From Thermanaerothrix solaris (lineage in GTDB: Bacteria; Chloroflexota; Anaerolineae; Anaerolineales; Anaerolineaceae), in assembly GCF_032334255.1 (NCBI RefSeq), contig NZ_JAUHMF010000001.1, positions 248,001 to 312,000 on the forward strand: 64,000 bases of DNA, read 5' to 3'. Below are positions 24,865-34,400 of the stretch, piece by piece; the first letter of the stretch is position 1, and each line of letters opens with the position of its first letter. The position numbers were made by a program, and so were the translations under genes. A model generated the notes under the pieces. That model was not told where the DNA came from. It saw only the letters and a program-made list of their open reading frames with translations, and searched no databases.

Positions 24865-25797
24865 CTAAAACCAGCGCCTGCGGGAGAAATAAATTGCTGT
24901 GATTGCGATCATGGCAACGCAGATAACTAAAATGACTTGCCAGGCGAATGCATACTCTTGAAGGGGGAGATCTACATTCATACCGTAAAACCCAGTAACA
25001 ATAACTGGAAGATTGAGTAGAATTGTCACTGAAGTGAGGAATTTCATTACAACATTGAGGTTATTCGAGATAATCGAAGCAAAGGCATCCATCATACTGG
25101 TGAGAATGCTGCTGGAGATGTTCGCCATTTCGATGGCTTGCTGGTTTTCAGTGATGACATCTTCAAGCAAATCTTCGTCATCGGGGTACATGCGAAACAA
25201 TTGCGCTCGTTGTAGGCGTTCGAGTAAAAGTTCATTGGATTTTAGGGCGGTGGTGAAGTAAACCAGGCTTTTTTGATATTTTAAGAGTTCCATTACTTCG
25301 CGATTTTGCATAGATAGTTGTAATTGGTCTTCGACCGCTTCAACGGTGCGGTTTATCTCGCGCAAGTAAGCAAGGTAGAGATTGGCGGTGCTTAGCAAAA
25401 TGCGCAACACAAAGCGGATCCGTTTAGCAGTGGAAAGATGGCGAATGCGACTTGAGGTGAATTCATTGATCACCTCATTGGGGTATCGGCATACGGTAAC
25501 AATAAATTGGTCGGTAAGAATGATTCCCAGTGGGATTGTAATATAGGGCACATCCACCATTTGGCTTTGGAAATAAGGAATACGAAGCAGGATGAGCATC
25601 TTGCCATCGTCTTCCCGTTCGGTGCGAGAGCGTTCATCTAAATCAAGTGGATAAGTGAGAAAATCCTGGGGAATCCCTTCACAAACCAGTCTTTCAATCT
25701 CATCACTGGTGGGATCAATTACGTTTATCCAACATCCGCTAACAATGTCGGGAACAGTTTCAAGAACACCTTCTCGGCTGCGATAAATGGTGATCAT
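24865..25797 (-). CDS. corA: CorA-like divalent metal ion transporter
   Basis: A 310-residue pentameric magnesium/cobalt channel. A large cytosolic N-terminal domain is followed by a long stalk helix and two C-terminal transmembrane helices. The selectivity motif GMN is present in VTGFYGMNVDLPLQ, with the positively charged tail YFSRRRWF. GGGGAGAGGA precedes the ATG. It is divergent from the kinase-ahcY operon. The exact ion is not decided by sequence. Confidence 0.93.
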   Translation of the reverse strand: MITIYRSREGVLETVPDIVSGCWINVIDPTSDEIERLVCEGIPQDFLTYPLDLDERSRTEREDDGKMLILLRIPYFQSQMVDVPYITIPLGIILTDQFIVTVCRYPNEVINEFTSSRIRHLSTAKRIRFVLRILLSTANLYLAYLREINRTVEAVEDQLQLSMQNREVMELLKYQKSLVYFTTALKSNELLLERLQRAQLFRMYPDDEDLLEDVITENQQAIEMANISSSILTSMMDAFASIISNNLNVVMKFLTSVTILLNLPVIVTGFYGMNVDLPLQEYAFAWQVILVICVAMIAITAIYFSRRRWF

Positions 25798-25984
25798 CGT
25801 TCCTCTCCCCGGTGAGGATTTATTAGGTGTTTGGATTTTACTCCCTATCCGCTGATCCGCAAACCCTCATTCCATAAGCCTGTTCTATAACAGTGGCATT
25901 CATAATACTATGAACCTAAATGGGGTATAATTGCCACGCCTAAGACAGTGGGCAATCAAAATTTTTTCGCCTAACCGTGAGAAG

Positions 25985-26974
25985 ATGAAAACCATTTGCA
26001 CTGGTTCAATCGCCTACGATTATCTAATGACGTTTCCGGGCCATTTCCGCGAACACATTGTGCCTGATCGGTTGGATTCCATTAGTCTTTCTTTTCTGGT
26101 AGATTCGATGGTACGCCAACGGGGGGGTGTAGCTACGAATATCGCCTACACCATGGCTCTGTTGGGGGATCGTCCCATTGTTTTCGGTACTGTAGGGGAG
26201 GATTTTGAGGAGTATCGTCAGTTTTTGGAGAGCGTTGGTGTGGATACGCGTTATATTCGGGTTGTCCCCGGGGTATTTACCGCCTCATTTTTTGCCAATA
26301 CCGATTTGGACAACAATCAGATCTGTTCATTTTACCCGGGTGCAATGACCTATGCGCGTGATTTCAGCCTTATGGAATTCAGAGAAGGGATTCCGGATTT
26401 GGTGATTATCTCGCCTAACGATCCGGTAGCTATGGATCGCTATGTTGAGGAATGTAAGGCGTTGGGAGTGCGGTATTTCTATGATCCCAGCCAACAGGTT
26501 GTGCGCGTCAGTGGCGAAGAATTACGCCGCGGTGTGGAAGGAGCCTTTGGACTCTTTGTCAATGAGTATGAGTTTGAACTGCTCCAAAAACACACCGGAT
26601 TAACCGCCGCGGCCATTTGCGCGAGCGTTCCTTTAGTCGTGGTAACCTTGGGGGCAAAGGGCGCTGTTATTTATGCTGAGGGTAAGGAATTTCGGATTCA
26701 AGCGGTTAAACCCACTCACATTGCGGATCCAACCGGTGTGGGGGATGCCTTTCGCGCCGGATTTATTCGTGGCTTTCAACTTGGGTTGGATTGGATGACG
26801 TGTGGGCAAATGGGGGCTCTGGCAGCGGCATACTGCCTGGAACGAAAAGGTCCTCAAAGCCACGCCTTTACCCGTGAGGAATTTGTCCAGCGCTTTCGCC
26901 AAAACTTTGGGGATAATGATGCGTTGGTCATCCTGCTTGAAGATTCTATTAATATGACGCGGAGGAATACATGA
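25985..26974 (+). CDS. PfkB-family carbohydrate kinase, probably adenosine kinase
   Basis: A ribokinase-fold enzyme of 329 residues. It begins with the N-terminal GSIAYDYLMTFPGHF, has the GGVATNIAYTMALLGDRP substrate motif, and the catalytic PfkB signature DPTGVGDAFRAGFIRGF with the base Asp. The gene overlaps ahcY by 4 bases (ATGA). Because AhcY releases adenosine, the simplest reading is that this kinase converts adenosine to AMP and pulls the reaction forward (inference from the pair). A TATAAT box lies at 25926-25931. The upstream frame to 25931 lacks a start signal. Confidence 0.85.
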   Translation: MKTICTGSIAYDYLMTFPGHFREHIVPDRLDSISLSFLVDSMVRQRGGVATNIAYTMALLGDRPIVFGTVGEDFEEYRQFLESVGVDTRYIRVVPGVFTASFFANTDLDNNQICSFYPGAMTYARDFSLMEFREGIPDLVIISPNDPVAMDRYVEECKALGVRYFYDPSQQVVRVSGEELRRGVEGAFGLFVNEYEFELLQKHTGLTAAAICASVPLVVVTLGAKGAVIYAEGKEFRIQAVKPTHIADPTGVGDAFRAGFIRGFQLGLDWMTCGQMGALAAAYCLERKGPQSHAFTREEFVQRFRQNFGDNDALVILLEDSINMTRRNT

Positions 26975-28230
26975 TCAAATACGATGTTAAGGATTTGAAA
27001 CTTGCTGAGGGGGGACGTCGGCGCATTGAATGGGCGGCCCGCGAAATGCCGGTATTGGCCTCAATCCGTGAGCGGTTTGCAAAGGAACAACCTCTCAAAG
27101 GATTACGCATCTCAGCCTGTCTTCACGTCACCACAGAAACGGCCAACCTTATGCATACCCTTCAGGTTGGAGGGGCGGATATTGTCCTTACGGCTTCGAA
27201 TCCCCTCTCAACTCAAGATGATGTTGCGGCCTGCTTGGTCACCCATTACGAAATTCCCGTCTTTGCTATTAAGGGCGAGGACAATGTTGTGTATTACAAA
27301 CACATTCATGCGGCGCTGGATCACAAACCTCACCTAACCATGGACGATGGGGCTGATCTCGTAAGCACATTGCATAAAGAGCGGCGGGATTTGCTGGACA
27401 ACATTATCGGTGGAACCGAGGAAACCACAACCGGTGTCATTCGATTGCGCGCAATGGCGGCGGATGGGGCATTGGCTTATCCCATTATTGCGGTCAATGA
27501 TGCTTTGACCAAGCATTTATTTGATAACCGCTATGGCACGGGGCAATCTACGATTGATGGGATTATCCGGGCAACAAATATCCTTTTGGCTGGAAAGAAC
27601 TTCGTGGTTGCTGGTTACGGTTGGTGTGGTCGCGGCTTGGCTATGCGAGCGCGCGGTATGGGTGCCAATGTGATCGTAACTGAGGTGGATCCGCTCAAAG
27701 CCCTAGAAGCCGTTATGGATGGTTACCGGGTGATGCCAATGATTGAGGCTGCCAAGATTGGCGATATCTTTTGTACTGTAACCGGGGACATTAACGTCAT
27801 TGATCGGCATCATCTCGAAGTGATGAAAGATGGCGCTGTATTGGCGAATTCGGGTCACTTCAATGTGGAGATCAATATTCCTGCGCTTGAGGAAATGGCA
27901 GTTAATAAACGGCTTGTGCGTCCATTTGTCGAGCAATATGAATTAAAGGATGGGCGTTCGATCTTTTTGCTGGGTGAAGGGCGCTTAATAAATCTGGCAG
28001 CAGCAGAGGGCCATCCGGCTAGTGTGATGGACATGTCCTTTGCGAATCAAGCGCTGAGCCTGGAGTATCTGGTTAAGAACGCAGCAAAAATGGAACGAAA
28101 AGTGTATAGCGTGCCTGAAGAAATTGATCGTGAAATCGCTCGACTAAAACTGGCGGCTATGGGAGTTGAAATTGATACATTGACACCACAACAAATAGCC
28201 TATTTGAGTTCATGGGAGGAAGGAACCTAA
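26971..28230 (+). CDS. ahcY: Adenosylhomocysteinase
   Basis: S-adenosylhomocysteine hydrolase, 419 residues, which recycles the methylation by-product to homocysteine and adenosine in the cytosol. Visible motifs are LHVTTETANLMHTLQVGGADI, the substrate region around NIIGGTEETTTGVIRL, the NAD-binding VAGYGWCGRGLAMRARGMGANVIVTEVDP, and GHFNVEI. The C-terminus ends without the Lys-Tyr pair found in mycobacterial and eukaryotic enzymes, as in shorter archaeal or Thermotoga-type proteins. It overlaps the kinase stop. Confidence 0.97.
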   Translation: MIKYDVKDLKLAEGGRRRIEWAAREMPVLASIRERFAKEQPLKGLRISACLHVTTETANLMHTLQVGGADIVLTASNPLSTQDDVAACLVTHYEIPVFAIKGEDNVVYYKHIHAALDHKPHLTMDDGADLVSTLHKERRDLLDNIIGGTEETTTGVIRLRAMAADGALAYPIIAVNDALTKHLFDNRYGTGQSTIDGIIRATNILLAGKNFVVAGYGWCGRGLAMRARGMGANVIVTEVDPLKALEAVMDGYRVMPMIEAAKIGDIFCTVTGDINVIDRHHLEVMKDGAVLANSGHFNVEINIPALEEMAVNKRLVRPFVEQYELKDGRSIFLLGEGRLINLAAAEGHPASVMDMSFANQALSLEYLVKNAAKMERKVYSVPEEIDREIARLKLAAMGVEIDTLTPQQIAYLSSWEEGT

Positions 28231-28253
28231 TTCAATCCTCTGAAACGAAAAAA

Positions 28254-28293
28254 AGCCTCTGCACTTATGTAATTTAAGTGCAGAGGCTTTTTA
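28254..28293. terminator. Bidirectional terminator between ahcY and the lipoprotein gene
   Basis: A 14-bp perfect stem (28254-28267 with 28275-28288) flanked by an A-run on the left and a T-run on the right. It serves both convergent genes. Confidence 0.92.
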
Positions 28294-28836
28294 TTATGGT
28301 GTTGGAGGTGCGGAAACGACCTCAATGTCAATGAAAATAGGATCACCGAAAGGAAGGTCGTTAGGATCAAACGCCTGCCAGGCACTACGATAGCGTCCTT
28401 CTTCGGATGGGGCCTGAAAGAAAATCCGCAATACGGCACGGCCACCACTGCGGGCGGGAAAAAGCGGTTGTTCAGAAGCGTTCGCGCCTAGAAGGGAGCC
28501 AGCAATTAGACGCAAATGGTAGCGGTGATCCCAATCACAGGTCCCGCTATTGATGACTTCCCATCTTTTATCAATGATGGCATTGGCTGGGACTTGTGAT
28601 CCATCAGGGATGGTAAGATCGCTGATAAATGAGAGATTGTTTTCGCATTGACTTGTTGGTGTTGGCTCGATAGCGGGATTGTTCAATTGGGCTGGATTGG
28701 TCGGAATGATGGGCGGAATGAATGGGGTTGAGAGAGAATAATCAACGACGGAACGTTGCGGTGCAAGGTTTTTGCAACCTGTTAGAATCCCGCCCAGGAG
28801 GGCTAACAACAGGTAGAGCCGGTGGAGGTTGGGCAT
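28294..28836 (-). CDS. Lipoprotein with an NBR1-Ig-like domain
   Basis: A 180-residue protein with a lipoprotein signal peptide (lipobox LTGC, Cys21) and a Thr/Pro-rich linker. The Ig-like domain carries the pattern DKRWEVINSGTCDWDHRYHLRLIAGS...FPARSGGRAVLRIFFQAPSEEGRYRSAWQAFDP. That pattern (W, NSGTCxW, G.Y.S.W) is the NBR1 central-domain-like fold, often found on Anaerolineae surface proteins. It should sit on the outer face of the membrane. Function unknown. It shares the bidirectional terminator with ahcY. Confidence 0.8.
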   Translation of the reverse strand: MPNLHRLYLLLALLGGILTGCKNLAPQRSVVDYSLSTPFIPPIIPTNPAQLNNPAIEPTPTSQCENNLSFISDLTIPDGSQVPANAIIDKRWEVINSGTCDWDHRYHLRLIAGSLLGANASEQPLFPARSGGRAVLRIFFQAPSEEGRYRSAWQAFDPNDLPFGDPIFIDIEVVSAPPTP

Positions 28837-28864
28837 CGAAACCGTCTCGGATGACTGTTAGTGT

Positions 28865-29971
28865 TCACAATTCCTCAAGGTCAGCTTCCTCGGCCCCGCC
28901 TGCCAAAGATAGTGGAATCTCACCGCTCAGAGCCCGTTGACGGATGGCGATCTCGATCTCTTGGCATAATTCGCTATTTTGGCGTAAGAATTCTTTGGCG
29001 TTCTCACGTCCTTGACCGATGCGCATGTCGCCGTAGGAATAAAAGGCACCGCGTTTCTGGATAATGCCGTATTCAGTAGCCAAATCAAGAATATCACCAA
29101 ACTTGGAGATACCCTCGTTGTACATGATGTCGAACTCGGCGGTTCGGAAAGGTGGCGCCACTTTGTTTTTAACGACACGAGCGCGGACACGGTTGCCGAT
29201 TACCTCGGCGCCAACTTTAATGGATTGGATGCGGCGGATATCTAAGCGCACTGACGCATAGAATTTCAGGGCTAACCCTCCAGGAGTGGTTTCAGGATTG
29301 CCGAACATAACGCCGATTTTTTGGCGCAACTGATTGGTAAACACCACCGCCGTTTTTGTTTGGTTAATGGCGCCAGAAAGTTTACGCAGTGCCTGGGACA
29401 TAAGGCGGGCTTGCATTCCCATGGTCGCATCGCCCATATCCCCTTCAATTTCGGAGCGGGGAACCAAAGCGGCTACTGAGTCAATGACGACCAGGTCTAC
29501 TGCACCGGAGCGCACCAGTGTTTCAGCAATTTCCAATGCCTGCTCGCCAGTATCGGGCTGTGAAATGAGCAGATCCTCAATATTGACACCCACCCGTGCG
29601 GCATAACTGGGATCTAGCGCATGTTCCATGTCAATGTAAGCCGCTGTGCCGCCCATACGTTGGGTTTCGGCGACCAGATGCAGGCATAAGGTCGTCTTTC
29701 CCGAGGCTTCAGGGCCAAAGATTTCAGTGATCCGCCCGCGTGGGATTCCTCCCACACCCAATGCGATATCAAGTGACAGGGAGCCCGTTGGGATGACTTC
29801 CACGGTTAAGTGCTGGGCTTCACCCATGCGCATAATAGCGCCGTCTCCATAGCGCTTAATAATCTCGCTCAATGCCTTATCCAAAACGGCACGTTTAGCC
29901 TCGTCCATACCCGGATTGGAGTCAGAGTGACTGGGAAGGGGCTGAGCGGGGGGAACAGGTTTGCGCGGCAT
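28865..29971 (-). CDS. recA: Recombinase RecA
   Basis: The DNA strand-exchange and SOS co-protease protein, 368 residues. Walker A is GPEASGKTTLCLH, Walker B lies around VDLVVIDSVAAL, and the DNA-binding loops include MGDATMGMQARLMSQALRKL and NQLRQKIGVMFGNPETTPGG. The N-terminus carries a Pro/Ser-rich extension of about 20 residues before DEAKRAVLDKAL. AGGAGATAT precedes the ATG. The upstream region holds a LexA-box-like sequence next to a -10 box (30040-30058). Confidence 0.98.
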   Translation of the reverse strand: MPRKPVPPAQPLPSHSDSNPGMDEAKRAVLDKALSEIIKRYGDGAIMRMGEAQHLTVEVIPTGSLSLDIALGVGGIPRGRITEIFGPEASGKTTLCLHLVAETQRMGGTAAYIDMEHALDPSYAARVGVNIEDLLISQPDTGEQALEIAETLVRSGAVDLVVIDSVAALVPRSEIEGDMGDATMGMQARLMSQALRKLSGAINQTKTAVVFTNQLRQKIGVMFGNPETTPGGLALKFYASVRLDIRRIQSIKVGAEVIGNRVRARVVKNKVAPPFRTAEFDIMYNEGISKFGDILDLATEYGIIQKRGAFYSYGDMRIGQGRENAKEFLRQNSELCQEIEIAIRQRALSGEIPLSLAGGAEEADLEEL

Positions 29972-30039
29972 ATCAATATATCTCCTCTCACAATGGATGG
30001 AATAATTATAAGCGTACTCGCCTAAACAGGGTTGCTTAC

Positions 30040-30058
30040 ATTATAGCACTTATGTTCG
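30040..30058 (-). promoter_or_regulatory. recA -10 box next to a LexA-box-like site
   Basis: On the minus strand CGAACATAAGTGCT (30058-30045) resembles the Gram-positive SOS box CGAACATATGTTCG at 11 of 14 positions. It abuts TATAAT (30045-30040). This fits damage-inducible control of recA. Confidence 0.45.
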
Positions 30059-30099
30059 ATTAGTGGTGAATCTATTTACCCAAAAACGAGGGAAAAAGG

Positions 30100-30127
30100 T
30101 TGCGGTTTAGAGTATTTGCGGTATAAT
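30100..30127 (+). promoter_or_regulatory. Promoter of tRNA-Pro
   Basis: TTGCGG at 30100-30105, a 16-base spacer and TATAAT at 30122-30127, 13 bases before the tRNA. Confidence 0.65.
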
Positions 30128-30140
30128 CATAATCAATCCA

Positions 30141-30215
30141 CGGGGCGTGGCTCAGCCCGGCTAGAGCGCTGCGTTCGGGTCGCAGAGGTCCCCGGTTCAA
30201 ATCCGGGCGCCCCGA
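30141..30215 (+). tRNA. tRNA-Pro(CGG)
   Basis: A 75-nt cloverleaf. CGGGGCG pairs with CGCCCCG. The D loop is enlarged. The anticodon stem is CTGCG/CGCAG with loop TTCGGGT (anticodon CGG), and the T stem CCCGG/CCGGG. No CCA is encoded (CTG follows). Confidence 0.95.
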
Positions 30216-30244
30216 CTGAAAAGGTATGAACCAATATGACGTAG

Positions 30245-30280
30245 CCCCTGCTTGAATCACCCGGCAGGGGATTTGTTTTT
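30245..30280 (+). terminator. Terminator after tRNA-Pro
   Basis: CCCCTGC (30245-30251) pairs with GCAGGGG (30264-30270), followed by ATTTGTTTTT. Confidence 0.85.
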
Positions 30281-30387
30281 GGGTGCTTGAGGTGAGGAAC
30301 CACTAGGTGAATGGGTTGGTTCTCAAACGAGATTAACCTATTCAACCTTTTTGGGGTTGCAATGGAGTGGATTGTTGAATGTCAGGT

Positions 30388-30804
30388 TTAGAGATTGTAA
30401 GACATGATGAGAAGTTCATTGCGGGGATACCAGCCGAGGGATGTCCAGAATGCAATCCCATCAGTGTTGTCCGTATAGACGAAAAGATGGGCTTTCTCGA
30501 CCCCCATATTTTTTAGGGCATCTAGACAACGGGTTACTAAGGCTGAGCCAATGCCTTGACGGCGATATTCGGGATGGACCGCTACATGATACAAATAAGC
30601 GCGCCGTCCATCGAAACCACATAGCAATGTACCTACAACTTTACTTTTGTCTTTCGCAATCCAATTCAGGCCTGGATTGCGTTCTAGAAAATGGGCTAAG
30701 GATTGGGGGGTGTCGGTATGACTTAAGCCAACCCCAGGACTCGTTTTCCACAATGCGATAGCTTCTTCGCAATCTTCTGGTTGGAATGGGAGAATGGAGA
30801 TCAT
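30388..30804 (-). CDS. GNAT-family N-acetyltransferase
   Basis: A 138-residue acetyltransferase. The acetyl-CoA binding motif is VAVHPEYRRQGIGSALVTRCLDALKNMG, and the C-terminal strand is HLFVYTDNTDGIAFWTSLGWYPRNELLIMSYNL. I start at MISILPF because AGGAAAA lies before it. It lies 14 bases after the phosphatase gene and is probably co-transcribed. The acceptor cannot be told. Confidence 0.88.
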   Translation of the reverse strand: MISILPFQPEDCEEAIALWKTSPGVGLSHTDTPQSLAHFLERNPGLNWIAKDKSKVVGTLLCGFDGRRAYLYHVAVHPEYRRQGIGSALVTRCLDALKNMGVEKAHLFVYTDNTDGIAFWTSLGWYPRNELLIMSYNL

Positions 30805-30818
30805 GAGCGTTTTCCTAT

Positions 30819-31352
30819 TTATTCCCCAATTTGCCATGAGAGTATCATCGCCCGTTGCTCATCAGTTTCTGGTGAAGAACGCCACCACTTTGCGGTTTCT
30901 CGGCGAAGGATTTGCAAACGTTCGAGGGCTGCAGGTCCGCTAAGGCCATGGCGTACCAGGTAACAGCCCACCACGGTTCCGGTGCGACCAACCCCGCCCC
31001 AGCAGTGTACGTATAGCCTTTTTCCGTTTGAGATCACATGGTCTATATGATCAAGAATTGCTCGCATTGTAACTCGGGTAGGTATACCGAGGTCAGGGAT
31101 TGGATAGCGAGTGTAGCCTACTTCAAAGTTTCTCTTCTTGGCTTCTTGATAAAGCAGATTATGATAAGGCTCGAGCTCACCCTCCCAGGTCAGGTCTATG
31201 AATTCCCGAATCCCTATATCCAACAAGGCAATTAGGCGTTGCTGCGCGCGATTGAGATCTAGGTCACCCGGATATTCACCGGCGAGAAACTTATCAGGGA
31301 TAACCCAATAGGCGTCAGGTAGAAAAGGCGTGAATAGAAAGTGAGTGGTCAT
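30819..31352 (-). CDS. Dual-specificity-type protein phosphatase
   Basis: A 177-residue cysteine phosphatase. The P-loop CxxxxxR is HCWGGVGRTGTVVGCYLVRHG near residue 120. An upstream general-acid Asp is likely in YPIPDLGIPT. The N-terminal PDKFLAGEYPGD is typical of small bacterial DSP/PTP proteins. It may act on phosphoproteins or on a small phosphorylated metabolite. Confidence 0.88.
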   Translation of the reverse strand: MTTHFLFTPFLPDAYWVIPDKFLAGEYPGDLDLNRAQQRLIALLDIGIREFIDLTWEGELEPYHNLLYQEAKKRNFEVGYTRYPIPDLGIPTRVTMRAILDHIDHVISNGKRLYVHCWGGVGRTGTVVGCYLVRHGLSGPAALERLQILRRETAKWWRSSPETDEQRAMILSWQIGE

Positions 31353-31468
31353 CGGGATAGGTGGGATTTAGGAAGTAGATGAGAGTATAATTTCGCTAGT
31401 TTGGGCAGCCATATGTAGACCTACTTTGGAATTCTACCTCAAACCTGCAATCTGAGGATCGCACAAAG

Positions 31469-34400
31469 ATGAACGCTCAACCTACTGACAATGTTCACTG
31501 GTTAGACCGGCCGGTATGGAAAGCCTTCCCCAAAATCCGTTGGGAGACGCTTCTAATAATTGTAATTCTGGGTTTGGCTCTCTTCACACGTTTTTACCAT
31601 CTGGGTGACCGGGTGATGAGTCATGATGAGGTTAATCACGTTGTCCCTTCTTGGGAACTCTACATGGGGAGGGGGTATCGGCATGATCCGATTACCCATG
31701 GGCCTTTTCAGTTTCATGTCGTTGCTCTTTCCTATTTCTTGTTTGGAGATAATGATTTTACGTCCCGTATACCGGCGGCCCTTTTTAGCGTGGCAACCAT
31801 TATGACGGTGATATTGGGGTTCCGACGTTATCTCGGACGAAATGGTGCCATCATTGCAGGGGTTCTCTTTCTGATCTCCCCTTATATGCTTTTTTATGGC
31901 CGTTACACGCGCAATGAGGCGTTTGTTGCCTTTTGGGGGGGTGTCACCTTACTTGCGGTTTTAAAATACCTGGAAGCCGGGGAAAGACGTTGGCTATACA
32001 TTTTAACTGTAGTAACTGCGTTACAGTTTGCGACCAAAGAAACAGCCTTTATTTATACCGCCCAATTGCTTCTCTTCTTGGCAATCCTATTCATGTTAAG
32101 AAGTGTACGCTTCCCCTGGCCGGAAGCACGCAAACACTTTTTGTTTAATTTGGCTCTAGCCGGGGCTTTGTTTGTCCTCGTTCTGGCAATCGTTTTAGCC
32201 GGGTGGAATGCCATTGCGAATCGTTCTGGTGTGCCAGCAGAGGCGGGTGGGGTAAACCCGCTTCAGATCATCGAAGCCGGTTTAGCGGTAGTGGCGGTGG
32301 TTTTAGGGGGTATGGCCGGAGTTATTTTGCTGCGCGAGGTGGGATGGGAATTTTTGAAGCAAGAACGAAGCCTGGATATGCTTCTCTTGATCGGTACGTT
32401 GATTTTGCCTCAATTGACGGCCTTTCCGGTCAAGATTTTTGGGGTACTTTTAGGGCAAAATTGGAATCCCCTGGATTACTCATCGGTAGGGATTCTGCGT
32501 AGTGGCATTGTGTTACTGATTTTAACCTTGGTCGCTTTGAGCATAGGCCTGGTGTGGAAACCGCGGCTTTGGTTAACGAATTTCGTTCTATTTTATGGCA
32601 TATTTACTGTGCTCTACACCACGGTGTTTACCAATGGATTTGGATTCTTTACAGGAATTGTGGGTTCACTTGGATACTGGTTAGAGCAACAGGGAGTAAA
32701 TCGGGGTACACAACCGTGGTATTATTACGCCTTTTTGCAAATTCCCATGTATGAATATGTCGCGGCACTGGGAACACTGCTTGCGATTTACTTCGGTTGG
32801 CGGTATCACCGTTTCAGCCAGTTGCCAGGGGACTCCCCTATAACAATTGAAGTACCTTTTACTGAAAATCCGCAATTAACTTTAGATGTAAATCAGGTTC
32901 CCAAGGTTTCTGAAGATGTTGAAAAGGTTGAATTTACAAAACCACCCGTCGAGGAAAGACTACCTGTTCTTGGTTTGTTGGTCTTTTGGGGAATAACCAG
33001 TCTAGGGGCTTATTCTCTGGCGGGCGAAAAGATGCCTTGGCTGACCGTTCATATTGCTCTGCCCTTGTTACTAAGTGCAGGATGGGGATTAGGGGCGTTA
33101 GTAGATCGTATACCTTGGTCACTTTTGAAGCAGAGTAGCGCATGGGTGGGCTTATTACTAATACCAGTTTTTCTTAGCGCAATTGTCGGGGCACTTATGG
33201 CATGGCTCGGACCGGTGGTGCCTTTTAGCGGTTATACGTTGGAATACCTTCAGGTGACAACGACATTTTTATTTGCAAGTGTGACGGCTTTACTAAGTGG
33301 ATGGGGAATATTTTACGTTTTCCGCGGTTGGCGCAAGGTTGATTGGATCAAGTTAATTGTCTTTTATACCTTTGGTTTCTTAGGGGTGCTTACCTTTCGA
33401 ACCGCGGCAACGGCAGCTTATATCAACTATGATACGGCAAAAGAATTTCTGGTTTATGCTCATGCAGCCAGCGGACCTAAAGAGATCCTGGCGCAGGTAG
33501 AAGAAATCTCACGTCGTCTTACGCGTGGATTGGATATTCAGGTCGCTTATGATAATGATGCCCTTTATCCCTACTGGTGGTATTTCCGGGATTATCCCAA
33601 CAAACGCTATTTTGCAGATAACCCCACGCGGGATTTGCGCGATGTGCCAATCATCATCGCAGGTAACAGTGCCAATTGGAGCAAGTTGGATGCGATTACC
33701 AAAGGTGAATTTGTTCAGTTTGAGTATATGCGCCTGTGGTGGCCCATGCAGGATTACTACAACCTAACTTGGGATCGTATTTGGGGGGCTATCCGCGATC
33801 CCAAGATGCGCGCTGCAGTTTTCCAGATCTGGCTAAACCGGGATTATACGGCTTACGCGCAATTAACCGGAAATCAGAACCTGACATTGGAGAAATGGGA
33901 ACCAAGCGCTAAATTGCGATTTTATGTCCGCAAGGATGTTGTGGCTCAGATGTGGAATTATGGGGTACTGCCAGAGCAGGTTCCTACGGTCGAGGTGGAC
34001 CCCTATCAAAAGGGAATGGTGCAACTTACGCCAGACCTGGTAATAGGACAAGTAGGTTTGGCAGGAAATCAGCCTGGGCAGTTCCAGAATCCGAGAGGCA
34101 TTGCCATTGCACCAGATGGTTCAATTTATGTCGCCGATTCGCGTAACCATCGCATTCAGCATCTTAGCGCGAGAGGTGAGGTTTTGCAGGTTTGGGGAAG
34201 TTTTGCGGATAGTTCTACCGGAGAAGCACCGGGTGGCACGTTCAATGAGCCTTGGGGTGTAGCTGTTGGACCGGACGGGAGCGTTTACGTTGCTGATACC
34301 TGGAATCACCGCATTCAAAAGTTCACCTCGGACGGTCAATTCGTAACTATGTGGGGTTATTTTGGCCAGGCTGAGCGTCCTGATGCTTTCTGGGGGCCAC

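Noticed and set aside
25798..25984. SAH or SAM riboswitch upstream of the kinase-ahcY operon
   Set aside because: No conserved SAH or SAM aptamer pattern is visible; only a TATAAT box is seen.
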